Assembly (NCBI GenBank): GCA_027943335.1
Contig: BSBK01002160.1
Span: forward strand, 935,001 to 999,000
From: Chamaecyparis obtusa
Lineage: Eukaryota; Streptophyta; Pinopsida; Cupressales; Cupressaceae
Length of the DNA stretch: 64,000 nt
Reading direction: 5' to 3'
Part shown: positions 13,926-25,061 of the stretch, piece after piece
How the letters are laid out: each line of letters opens with the position of its first letter
Position numbering within the stretch: position 1 is the first letter of the stretch
Translations under genes and position numbers: made by a program
The notes under the pieces: generated by a model
Database searches by the model: none
The model's input: the letters and a program-made list of their open reading frames with translations, nothing else
Told to the model about the DNA's origin: nothing

Positions 13926-14655
13926 TGTATAGGGGAAAATGGTGAGAAATGCAAGGATGTGGATCACTCACCAAATTCTAAGAGGCTTTATATATTAGAA
14001 TACAAACCTACCCTTAAATGAATTTTATTAGCACAACCAAAGGAGGAAGGGTTCTAATGCAAGATCTATGTCAAGGGGGAATTCGATATTCTTAAAGAGG
14101 GAGGGAAGGATAATATGAAAGGAAATATGATCTATGAAAGTAAGTGAAAGAAAAAGGAAAGAAATGAATGTACCTTGGAATGAGATGAGGAGATTTTCCT
14201 TTTGAACTTGAATTTGACCATCACCAGAATGTCAGAGTTTTCTATAACTCCACATTTGGGAAACTGAGACTTGTAACTATCTGCTCTACAATTTTCAGCC
14301 AAAAAGTGCATGGACAAGATGAGAAGTTGACTTGTACCTGGGGATAAGTCAAGAAGTTTACTTTTTCCCAGTAGTGCCAAAACTGGTGAAACTTTCTGGG
14401 ATTGTGTATCTACACCTATACTTCTTAGATATGAAATCGTGACTCTACAACTTGTTCCTAGACACCAAAAAATGGGGAAGAAGGTTTAAGAAAGGTGTTT
14501 TCCTCAATCAAACCCTATTTAGGAATCAAACTTGAAATGAAATGAAATAAAAGAAAAGTGTGTTATCATGTAGCAGAAGCTAGATCTAAACAATGAAGTA
14601 TATCATACCATATAGATTCAATTACCTATTTGAATGTTATCAAGTATGTTGATGT
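13926..14655 (-). repeat. left (3') LTR of X, first part
   Basis: Starts TGTATAGGGG and runs parallel to 41488-42220 of the right LTR (shared text such as GCAAGGATGTGGATCACTCA and GCACAACCAAAGGAGGAAGG). It breaks at TATGTTGATGT, where the copia element begins. The right LTR continues there as GATGCAATAGCTTTTGACT. Confidence 0.85.
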
Positions 14656-15855
14656 TGTTAGCATAACTGATGCAATGATGCTAAGTGTTGCATTTAGGAA
14701 GATTCGTATAGATTTCATGATAGGTGAATCAGTTATAAGTTTTTCATTGATGTCAACTTAGTGATTGTTGGATGATGGTGTTCTTGTTATGATGAAATAT
14801 GTTCAAGAGGTTGGATCTTGAGCTATGGTATGAGTTCATGTGTGTGATAGTGAAGGAAGATTATGTAATGAATATAGATGATATATGCATGACCACATAG
14901 GTTTATCTTATGTGTATAGTGAGTTATGATTATTTGAAGGATGTCAGGTAGACAGGAAGAATAGGTAGAATCCAAGGAGTGATGATTTGATCATTGTGTC
15001 AAATTAGTTGGTGTGATTCTTATGAGAGATTAAGGACAAACTCTAGATGTCCAGTGAGAGACGACTACTATTTTTTTTGACCGGTACTAAGTTATGATTG
15101 GAAGAAGGGTGGCAGTATAACTACTATAGTAGTAAGTGATGTATAGTAACTGATTTGAATATTGTTTCAAATCAGTAGAGTATTTGATGGAGCGATCAAA
15201 GCATATGATTGATAAAAATGTCTAGATACTATGTTGAAGATCACGACTTATAATGTTGACAGGTGAAGATGATTTAATTGACTGGAAGAGTTATTGATAA
15301 ATAAACAAGATAGTGTTTTTGAACAGGTAAAGAAGATTTGGTGAACAGGTGAAGAAATATGAAGTGACAATAGGATCGGTGATGTTTGTAGTGAAGTACT
15401 AAGGTAGTTCTGTGATTTATGGAAAGTGTTTGACATTGCATTTCTCGAGGTATGTGTTTAAGGGGGATTCTTCAAGAATTTGCTTTTGGTCAAAATATAT
15501 TTTGAAGATGGTTCAATTTTCAAGGTGAAATCTATATGGAAGCCAACACGGTCAAATAAAAATGTTTTATGAGTTTTATATACATTTTATCTTACCTAAC
15601 ATGATCTAGATTGTTCATAGCTCAGATCTAGGGTTTATTTCAAGCTGGTGGAAGAAACTCTATATATTGGAAAGCTAAAAAAGAAGTTGATTGTTGATCA
15701 AGAATTGCAAAAGGGTGTGGTGACAAAACACGTGAAGAAATCAAGTACAATCAAGCTAGAAAAGAGTATAGTATGTGGTGAATAGTTTTAAATTAGAGAA
15801 TTTTTTGATTATTGATTCACTCCACCCATCTCAGTAATCAGAAATGTATTAAAAA
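14656..15855 (+). repeat. 5' LTR of the copia element, about 1.2 kb
   Basis: Pairs with 20412-21536 and 39557-39616. It lacks about 480 bases present in the 3' LTR; the junction near 15781-15795 lies at a short repeated motif (AGTTTTAAAT). The exact 3' edge is uncertain by a few bases because no clear CA end precedes the primer site. Confidence 0.85.
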
Positions 15856-15856
15856 T

Positions 15857-15868
15857 TGGTATCAGAGA
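15857..15868 (+). other. copia primer-binding site (initiator Met tRNA)
   Basis: TGGTATCAGAGA matches the complement of the 3' end of plant initiator-methionine tRNA (TGGTATCAGAGC) apart from the last base. It sits directly after the 5' LTR. Confidence 0.85.
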
Positions 15869-15918
15869 TTTGGTCCTCTTGGTGATAAGATTGATCACTT
15901 GAGGGAAAAAATCTAAAG

Positions 15919-17880
15919 ATGTATAGAAAGGAAGCACCTAAGTTCTCTAAGGACAATTTCTCTACATGGGTAAGTAGGATGAAGCTGCATCTATCAAGTA
16001 TTGGAGATCAAGCATTGGTTCATCTCACAAACAAGTACATTCAACCTACTGGAACCCTAACTGATGAACAAACTAAGAGAAAGTTGGATCATAAATCTGT
16101 AATGATAGAAATAGCTAGTGCCCTATTTGATGTTGAGTTTCTAGACATCAAAGATATGGATAATGCTAAAGACATGTGAGACAAGGTGATAATAGTTTAT
16201 GGTAGGGATGTTCATGTTCAAAAAAAAAAAGTGGATAGTCTCAGAGAAAAATATGATGAAATGAGAATACATGAAGGTGAGAACATTATTCAATATAGCT
16301 ATATGATAATGGAGGTTGTTGTTGCAATCAAAGGAGTTGGAGGAAAACTTGAAGAAGATGATATGGTAAGTAAAATATTAAGAACCCTATTACCATAGTA
16401 TGCTATTACAGTCTCTGCTATACAAGAATTGAGATCCATTAATCCTACAAATGTGACTTTAGATTCCTTGGTCGAAAAACTTACTACTTTTGAGTTAAGT
16501 AATTTTGATAAAAATATGCCTAGAATAGAATTTGCATTCAAAGCTTACCTAACCATTGGTTCATCAAGGAAAGGAAAAGAAACCTCTAACATTTCTAAAG
16601 GAAATCATGAATATGATTCTATCTTATTTGAGGAAAGATATCAAGATGAGTTGGAGACACTACTAGCAAGGAGATTACCTAGAGGAAAAGGAAAGTACAA
16701 AGGTAAACTTCCCTTAAAATATTTTGCATGTAACAAAATTGGTCATATAGCATCTAGGTGTCCTAAAAATGATAGGAAGGATAAGCTCAAGATATTTAGG
16801 AACTTCAAAGACAAAAGAAACAAGGCATGTTACCTAGCAGAAGGAGTGATTGATGAAGAATAAGATGAAAGAGATAATGAGGAAGAGTTTGAGATAGTTT
16901 TTGTTGCAGTCAAAGAAGAATCCTCAACTGGTGAAGATGGACACAATGAGGAAAAATCATTGATTTCAATAATGAATTACAATAGTGACCGGATAATAGA
17001 CAGTGGTTGTACACATCACATGACTAGTGACAGAAGCAAATTTATTTTAATGGAGGAATATGATGGAGGAGCATTCATATTTGGTAATGGTTCCCCATGT
17101 GTGGCAAGAGGAAAAGTTTCAATAGCACTTAATGAAAACACTAATTGTGATGATGTTTATTGGGATGGTGGATTAGAGTATAACCCATTAAGTGTTTCTC
17201 AACTGAATAACAAAGGTTTTAGATTGGAATTTAGTAATGGTGTTTGCAAAATCTTAGGAAACTCTAGAGAGTTGATTGATGTTGGTGAATAAACTAGAGG
17301 TAACCTATTTTGATTGAACTCAACTAATAAACATTGCTTATTTGCTAAAGTTGAAGACTATTGGTTGTGGCATAAAATATTTTGTCATGTTAACTTTGAT
17401 AATATAGTAAACTTCAGTAAGCAAAAATGTGTCAAAGGTATGCCTACTTTAGCTAAGCCTGAAAATTCTATATGTAAGGAGTGTCAATTGGGAAAGTTGA
17501 CTAGGTGTAGCTTTACTAATAAAGTCTATTCATTAAAGAGAATTCTTGACCTTATACACACCGACTTGTGTGGATCGATGAGAACTCAAAGCTACTATGG
17601 AGATAAGTACTTTATCTTATTTGTTGATGATTACTTAAGAATAATGTCTATTATGTTTTTGAAGGATAAATCTGATGTATTTTACATGTTTAAGGTGAAT
17701 AAAGAAAGAGTTGAAAATAAATAGGTAAAGCACTTAATTGTCTCAGATTTGACAAAGGATGTGAGTTTACCTCACAAGAGCTCACAACATTTTGTGTAGA
17801 ACATGGAGTCAAAAGATAAATGTTAGCACCAAAGAACACTTTTGATACAAAAAGGAGTGGCTCAAATCTTTTGGAGAGAA
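15919..17880 (+). pseudogene. copia gag, protease and integrase N-terminal half, decayed
   Basis: One reading frame, interrupted by stops, from 15919 to 17724. Gag begins MYRKEAPKFSKDNFSTWVSR and includes a zinc knuckle read as YFACNKIGHIASRC, in which the first of the CCHC cysteines is not seen (Y instead). The protease shows IIDSGCTHHMTSD (active-site DSG intact). The GAG_pre/integrase zinc segment shows WLWHKIFCHVNF and CKECQLGKL, followed by LDLIHTDLCG with the first catalytic aspartate of the integrase core. Just after 17724 a shift moves the frame: FDKGCEFTSQELTTF (second catalytic aspartate region) reads in another frame. The part of the core holding the final glutamate region is shortened. 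Stops at 16179 and 16398 end gag pieces. The protein would have built particles and integrated the cDNA, but it is dead here. Confidence 0.9.
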
Positions 17881-18012
17881 GTGGTAAGTATTTTTGTCTA
17901 TACTTTGAATTGGGTACAACTTAAGAAAGGTACAAACAAAACACCTTATGATCTATAGTATGGTCATACTCCTAGTGTTAGTTATTTTAAAAATTTTGGA
18001 AGTGTTACATAA
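17881..18012 (+). other. deleted/shifted middle of the copia integrase
   Basis: Only fragments resembling copia integrase remain (for example YFELGTT, then SIVWSYS-like text). The usual core end is missing, so the coding frame changes between the 5' and 3' halves of the polyprotein. Confidence 0.6.
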
Positions 18013-19988
18013 AGAAGGATGAGAAAAATGGTAAATTTAACTCTAGGAGTGTTGAAGGGATATTTCTAGGATATTCTACTAGAAGTAAAGCTTATAAATG
18101 TTTTAACAAGAGAACCAACAAGATGGTTTTAAGTGAAAATGTTAAAATTTATAAATTTTCTGAGAGAAATGAAGAAGATAGTAAGAAGGAATTAGAAGAC
18201 TATGACATGTTTGTTTATGTTCAACCGATGGAGCTAGATACAGTACCATAAATAAATGAGGTGGTGAAAAATCCATAACCAGAAAATGATCCACAAATGA
18301 TAAATGATGATGAAGGAAACCAAAGAGAAGAACTAGTACTTCCAAGGTATGTGAATCTCAATCATTCTCAAGATAATACTATTGTAGATAGAAATTTTGG
18401 AGTGATGACAAGGACTAAGGTAAGGGAAAGTACTTTTTTACTATCTGAATTATAACCCAAATTTGCTAAATATTCTTTGGAAGATAATGATTGGGTTAAG
18501 GCAATGAAAGAGGAATTAGAACAAATAGAGAAAAATAATACATGGAATTTAGTACCCAAGCCTACTAACAAGAATGTTTTAGGTACTAAATGGATCTTCA
18601 GGAATAACTTGAATGATAAAGGAGAAGCGATCAAAAACAAGGAAAGGCTAGTTTTCAAAGGGTATCCACAAGAAGAAGGATGAGACTATGGTGAGACCTT
18701 TGCATATGTTTCTGGACTTGAAGGTGTAAGGATACTTTTAGCTTATGCTACTTATAAAGGTTTTAAAGTTTATCAAATGGATATATAATATGCTTTTTTG
18801 AATAGTATGTTATAAGAAGAAGTATGCATTGAACAACCTAAAGGTTTTGCTACTAAAGAAGGTAAAGACATGGTATATAAATTGCATAAATAATTGTATG
18901 GACTGAAACAAGCTCCAAGAGGATGGTATGAAAGGATACATGCTTATTTTATTTATATTGGTTTCACAAGAACCAGTGATAAGCTCAATGTAAATCTAAA
19001 ATCTGGAAGTGAAGACATGATATTGATTGCTAAAATTTTTGTTGATGACATAATATTTGGTGGAAGTGAAGCATTGAGAAGGTCATTTTCAACATAAATG
19101 AGGAAGAAATTTGAAATTTCAATGATAGGAGAAATCAAATTCTTTATTGGTCTTCAAGTATAGTAGATGAAGAAAGGGATATACATCTATCAATCTAAGT
19201 ATGTGAAGGAGATTCTGACAAATTTTGGCATGGAAGAATCAAAATCAATGGGAATACCTATGGTCACATGCTACAAACTATATAAGGAGGCTAATGCCAA
19301 AGAGGTAAATGAAACTCTATATAGATCCATGATCAATAAGTTGTTGTATGTTGTTCATAGTAGACCAAATATTGCACATGTTGGTATTGTTGCAAGGTTT
19401 TCCTCTAATATAAAGGACTCACATATGGTTGCGGTGAAGAGGATCTTTAGATATCTCAAGGGAACTAAGAATTATGGCCTATGGTATGGTAAGGATGGAG
19501 ATTTTTATTTGAATGTGTTTAATGATGTAGATTGGGTAGGTAATGTTGATGATAGGAAAAGCACAAGTGGTGGAGCATGCTTTCTTGGTGAAAGATTAGT
19601 CTCCTAGAGTAGTAAAAAGAAGAATTGTATTTCACAATCTACTATAGAGGGAGAGTATGTTGTTGTTGCTATTAGTTGTCAACAAGTGATATGGATAAAA
19701 TAGAGCATTGAGGGAATTCATGAGAAGGCCACATAATTAGTTGTTATCCATTGTGATAACACTAGTGCAATAAGCATTTCCAAGAATCTCGTGATGCACT
19801 CAAAGACAAAGCATATTGAAATAAAATATCATTTTCTAAGGGAACAGGTACATGAGAAGGAGGTAAGGCTTGAATATGTGTCTACTAAAGAATTAGTTGT
19901 ATATATATTTACCAAGCCATTGCCAAAGGATACCTTTGAATATCTCAGAGGTAGATTAGGGGTTATTCCTCTATCTGAAGTTAATTAG
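18013..19988 (+). pseudogene. copia integrase C-terminus, reverse transcriptase and RNase H, decayed
   Basis: The frame differs from that of gag. Order: integrase tail (GIFLGYSTRSKAYKCFNKRT), an acidic linker, then reverse transcriptase with NDWVKAMKEELEQIEKN, GTKWIFRNNLNDKGEA, LVFKGYPQEEG, LYGLKQAPRGWYERI and the catalytic box FVDDIIFGG. RNase H follows with DVDWVGNVDDRKSTSGG, QSTIEGEY, CDNTSAISISKN and the closing KTKHIEIKYHFLRE. Length and order are normal for Ty1/copia. At least ten in-frame stops break it. Several replace Trp, Gln or Arg codons (for example TAG where LVSWSS is expected), consistent with C-to-T or G-to-A decay. It would have copied element RNA into DNA, but it cannot now. 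Confidence 0.92.
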
Positions 19989-20411
19989 ATGATGATGATT
20001 GTGTCAATTTATATGTGTTTATCATAATACCATATCTATGAATTGATGTGGAGGTGGATTAATCCATAGGGGGAGAATTCTTATTATAATTTTGTAATAT
20101 AGTGATGAGGAATGAGCAAGCAAAAAATAGTCAAGTATAATCCAAGATGACTGAATGAGTAGAAAACTTTGGCATTACTGTCAAAGGGGGAGAAGATGCA
20201 TTAAAAAGGGGGAGAATATGTAAAATAATATGCAAGGGAGAATATGTATTAACACTAGAGAAGAATTATGATCAAAGGTATAGACATAAGTGGAAACATT
20301 TTGAGTTTTGTCATGAAAGAGACAGATTGTTGCCAAGAAGAACTCAGAAGTGAAGAAAAGAAGCTAAGTGGAGAAGTTAAGAGTGTTTCCATCAATGCCA
20401 AAGGGGGAGAT
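19989..20411 (+). other. copia 3' untranslated region with repeated polypurine tracts
   Basis: AAAGGGGGAGA-like tracts occur at about 20067-20076, 20182-20191, 20206-20214 and, next to the LTR, 20400-20410. Only the last adjoins the 3' LTR and should be the primer for plus-strand DNA synthesis; the others look like duplicated tracts. No ORF. Confidence 0.8.
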
Positions 20412-21864
20412 TGTTAGCATAACTGATACAGTGATGCTAAGTGTTCAATTGATGAATATTGGTACATATTTCACGATAGGTGAATTAGTTATGAGATTGT
20501 CATTGATGTCAACTTAGTGACAATTAGATGGAAATATTCCTATTATGATGAGATATGTTTAAGAGGTTGGATCTTGAGCTATGGTATGATTTCATGTGTG
20601 TGATCTTGAAGGAAGATTATGTAATAAATCTAGATGATATATCTATGACCACATAGGGTTATCTTATGTGTGTAGTGAGTTACGATTGTTTTAAGGATGT
20701 TAGGTAGACAAAAAGAATAGGGAGAATCTAAGGAGTTATGATTTTATCATTGTGTCAAATCATTTGGTGTGATTCTTATGAGAGACTAAGGATTGTCTCT
20801 AAATGTGTAGTGAGTGATCACTACTATTGGTGTAGACCAATAACTAAGTTATGATTGGATGAAGGGTGGAAGTATAACTACTAGAACAATAAGTGATTTG
20901 AATGTTGTTTCAAATTAGTAGAGTATTGATTGAGTGATCAAAGCATATGATTGATAACAATGTCTAAATAATGTATTGAAGGTCATGACTTATAATATTG
21001 ATAGGTGAACATGATTTTGTTGACTCAAAGCGGTATTGACAAATAAACACGAAAGACTTCTTGAATAGGTGAAGAAGCTTTGTGAATTGGTGAAGAAATC
21101 CAAAGTGACAATGGGATCGGTGATGTTGGTAGTGAAGTAGTAATGAAGTTCCATGATTTGTGGAAAGTGTTTAATATCAGATTTCTTAAGGTATGCATTT
21201 GAGGAGGATTATTGAAGAAGTTTCTTTTGGTCAAAACAATTTTTGAAGATGGTTCAATTTCCAAGTTGAAATCTATATTGAAGCCAACACTGTCAGAGAA
21301 AAATGTTTTATGGATTGTTATATACATTGTATCTTACCTAACATGATATGGATTGTTCATATATCAGATGTAGGGTTTATTTCAAGTTGGTGGAAGAAAC
21401 TCTATATATTGGAAAGCTAAAAAAGGAGTTAATTGTTGATCGAGAGTTGCAGAAGGGTGTGGTGACAAAACACATGAAGAAATCAAGTATGATCAAGCTA
21501 GAAAAGAGTATAGTGTGTGGTGAAGAGTTTTAGATCTTAATATAATCTGATCATGTAGAGGTAGTGCAATTTCACATATCATATTATCTGTTTCTTTCTA
21601 GCCATTGTAGTTTAGAGAAATCCCTTAACCAGGTAGATCCTAACATATCTTTATTACAAATCCTCTAACAAGGTGTCATTTATATTGAATGTTTAATGTC
21701 CTTTAACAAGGCTTCTTCTAATAGGGAAAATATCCTAACACGTTTATAGGAAAATACCTTAACCGAGTAGCACCTAACAATGATTTTGTAAACCTCTAAC
21801 CGAGTAAGCTCCTCATAGGGCATATTCCAATAGAGTATAGATTTAGTGGGTACTAGAGACCTAT
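20412..21864 (+). repeat. 3' LTR of the copia element, first part
   Basis: Begins TGTTAGCATAACTGAT, like the 5' LTR. It is parallel to the 5' LTR up to about 21536 and then carries about 330 bases absent there (CTCTAACAAGG and CCTTAACCGAG motifs, typical of plant copia LTRs). It breaks at 21864 where Y begins and resumes at 39402. Confidence 0.8.
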
Positions 21865-24842
21865 TGTGGTTCCACAACACATGCCCCATTTTGGACTCTT
21901 GGCCAAATGGGGACCCCCTTTTTTAAGTGTCTTTCAGCCTTTTGGGTGGTTTTGAGTCTTTAGGGTAAACCTGGCTAGGCATTTGATGAGTTAGATTATG
22001 GCCCCGTGTGCTCCCAATAGTTGGATGTCAGTTGAGTCAACTTTTGGTGTTTTTCCCTCGTCTTTTATTTTCCCTTTTTTGGCTTCTTTTCTATTTGTGT
22101 ATTTCTTTGAGTTAGTTTTTTCCTTTTTTGTAGACTTAGTTGCTCTAGTTTAATTTCATGTTATCAATAGACTTCTGACAAGGCATCCTTTGTGATTGCA
22201 GAATTAAGAATCTCAATGTGGTATTTTATGAACCGATGAGTTAAGAGAAATTATTTGATGGGATTGACCTGTAGCTATATGAATATGTCATGAAATGGAA
22301 ACCAAAATATTTAGATGCTATGAAATTGCCCAATTTTGTCAAAAGGCTCAAAATTTTGAAAGTTTGAAAGTTTAGAGTTTGGAGGTTCAGAGTTCAAAAG
22401 TTTGGAGGTTCAAAAGTTTAGATTTTAGAGGTTGGGAGGTTTGGAGTTTAGAGGTTCGAAGTTCAAAAGTTTAGAGGTTTGGAGTTCAAAATTTTGGAGG
22501 TTCAGAGTTTGAAAGTTTGGAAGTTTGAAGTTTGAAGGTTCGGAGTTCAGAATTCCAAACTTTGAAGTTTGGAGGTTCAAAGGTTTAGAGTTCAGAGGCT
22601 CAAAGGTTCAAAGTTTGGAGGTTTGAAGATTCGGAGTTGAGAGGTTTAGAGGTTCAAAGTTTGAAAGTTAGGAGGTTCAGAGGTCAAAAGTTCAGAAGTC
22701 TGGAAGTTCAAAGTTTAGAATTTGAAGGTTTGAAGGTTGAGAGTTTGAAAATCGGAAAGTTCAAAATCTGAAAGTTCAAAGTTCAAAGTTCAGAGTTTGG
22801 AGGTGTGAAAATTTATAGTTCAGAGGTTCAGACTTTGGAAGATCAAACTTAGAGTTTGAAGGTTGGGAGTTTAGAGGTTCGTAGTTCAAAAGTTCAAAGT
22901 TTAGAGTTCGGAGGTTCAAAGGTTCAGAGTTTCGAGTTTTGGAGGTTTGGAGTTTAGAGGTTCAAAGTTTAAAAGTTTGGAGGTTTAGAGTTCAAAAGTT
23001 TGGAAGTTCAAAAGTTCAAAGGTTCAAAGTTTGTAAGTTCAAAGCTCGGAGTTTGAAAGTTCGAAGGTGGGGAGTTTAAAAATTTAAAAGTTCAAAATCT
23101 GAAAGTTCAAAGTTCAAAGTTTCAAGTTTAGAGTTCGGAGGTTCAAAGGTTTAGAGTTCAGACATTTCAAGTTTGGAGGTTCGAAGGTTTGGAGTTTGGA
23201 GGTTCGGAGGTTTGGAGTTTGAAAGTTCAGAGGTTTAGAGTTTGAAAGTTCTAAGGTTCAGAGTTTGAAAGTTTGGAAGTTCAAAGTTCGTAGGTTTGGA
23301 GTTCAAAAGTTTAAACTTTGGAATTCAGAGGTTCAAAGGTTCGGAGTTTGGAAGTTCAAAGTTCAAAGTTTGGAGGTTCAAAGGTTTAGAGTTTGGAGGT
23401 TTGGAGGTTTGGAGTTCAGAGGTTTGGAGTTCAAAAGTTCAGAGGTTCGGAGTTCAAAAGTTTAGAAGTTCAGAGTTTGGAGGTTTGAAAGTTCAGAGTC
23501 CAAAAATCCAAAAGTTCAAAATCTGGAAGTTCAAAGTTAAAAATCAGACTTTCATCCTCTGAAAGTCTAAAATTTTTCCTCGCAAAGAGTTTTAGACTTA
23601 GTCATTTTTTCAAGAGTTATTTTTTGAAGTAGGGGTCAGGGTCCAAAATTTCTAGGTCATTGTCGTCAAGAACTTCCAGTCTTCTACAATGGATTTTTAG
23701 TCTAATTAACTTCATGTTTGCATGCTTTGGAGATATCTTTCATTTAGAATCTCGAAGAGCAACCATGATGAGGATTTATGGCAAGAACTCCAAGTTTTGG
23801 AGAAAGATTATGAAGAAAAATGGTTAAACTCCAGAGCATATTTTGATTTTTTTAATGCATATTAGGCTTCAAAATTATAATGTACATGGATTAAATCCAT
23901 GCTAGATAGTTTATGGTTTCTTTAAGAATAGTTTCTTTTCAGTAAAGTTTTAGTTTAATTTATTTTCAAAGTTGCATGCACAGCTGAAACCCTAGCTACA
24001 AATTTCTTTCCCTGAAGGATGAAGCCCTATAAATTGTAAATGAACAATTTAATTAGGGTCAGTTATTATTGAAATATAATATATACAATTGGTGCTTCAA
24101 TCATAGTGTGATTTTATGCTATCTTTGCGAAGTTTATGAATGTGTGTTTGCTCATTCATTTATTTCAAAGAGCTAATTAATTGTATGAAAATTTTGATCT
24201 GTGAATTCATTAGTCTGGTGTTTATCATTGTTTCATTGCTTTACTATGATGAATTATTGGGAAGATCATTCTTTGGTGCTTCAAGATAAATTTGTCTCAT
24301 GTGTGCACACGTTCGTGGTGGCTTCATGATTTGATGAGTTTTTACAAATCTTACATCTGCATTTATTTCCATTGATGATTGAATATTCAAAATTGGGGTT
24401 TTGATTTGTTCAAACCTATGTCTTGTGGGTTTTCTTTATCTTCTTGGTAATTTAATTTGAAAAGAAGTGCAATAGTGGTTTATGTCCGTTAGTTTTATTT
24501 TTAAAAAGTTTCATTTAATTCTTGTTACCTTGCTCCTTACTTTCTTTGTGAATTAGTCATAGTAGATTAAGTCAAATTTACATTGCTTTCATCCAAAAGA
24601 TTTAGAAAATACAAAAAAGAAGAGAAAGATCAATTTTTCTAAGATTGTTTTTGCAACCTCCCTAAGATCGAACCAGTAAAGGCCCCCTCGTGAACAGTTT
24701 CACATTTATCTTCAATTGAGCTATCCAAGTGGTTAAGACCTAGCTTAAAAGGAACCTTGAGACTGATTTTATCATTCTCCAAGAGGGGAATTCTTTCATC
24801 CAAATTTATAACTATTGTATCATCTAAAAATGAAGCTCAACA
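21865..24842 (+). repeat. 5' LTR of Y, about 2.98 kb
   Basis: Parallel to 36460-39401 throughout, including ATTTTGG...CACTTGGCC-like start, the central minisatellite, and the closing AAGACCTAGC / ACTGATTTTATCATTC text. It ends near CTCAACA. Confidence 0.85.
22345..23560 (+). repeat. purine-biased minisatellite in the 5' LTR of Y
   Basis: About 1.2 kb built from 7-9 base variants of GTTYRRAG (GTTTGGAG, GTTCAGAG, TTCAAAAG, GTTCGAAG). The plus strand is nearly free of C except in GTTC. No fixed higher period is obvious by eye. Frames through it give W/F/K/V/R repeats only and are not genes. Confidence 0.95.
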
Positions 24843-24846
24843 GAAG

Positions 24847-24863
24847 TGGTGCTAGAAGGAGGG
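24847..24863 (+). other. candidate primer-binding site of Y
   Basis: TGGTGCTAGAAGGAGGG starts four bases after the LTR end, where a tRNA-complementary site beginning TGG is expected. I do not assign the tRNA. Confidence 0.55.
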
Positions 24864-25061
24864 CTTGAACTAAAAAGTTTTCATAGTTATAATCACACTA
24901 AATAAGTTGGATGTTGAAAAAATATAGCTTCAATGGATAGTCAATTGTGTATACCAGGAGGTCTCCATGAGAATCCTTTACATGCTCATAATAGGCTTCC
25001 TTTGTTCCTCCCCAATCATGGTCAAAATGCTACAAATTATGTGAGGATTTGAAAGGATCTA

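Noticed and set aside
21537..21864. This segment as part of a longer Y LTR
   Set aside because: The sequence before the right Y LTR (36130-36459) does not match it, and its motifs fit a copia LTR.
22345..23560. Minisatellite as a centromere or telomere array
   Set aside because: It sits at the same place in two LTRs of one element and does not extend beyond them.
23265..23562. Frames with W/F/K/V repeats resembling a repeat protein
   Set aside because: They lie wholly in the GTTYRRAG minisatellite, and the other copy at 36940-38100 does not keep the frames.
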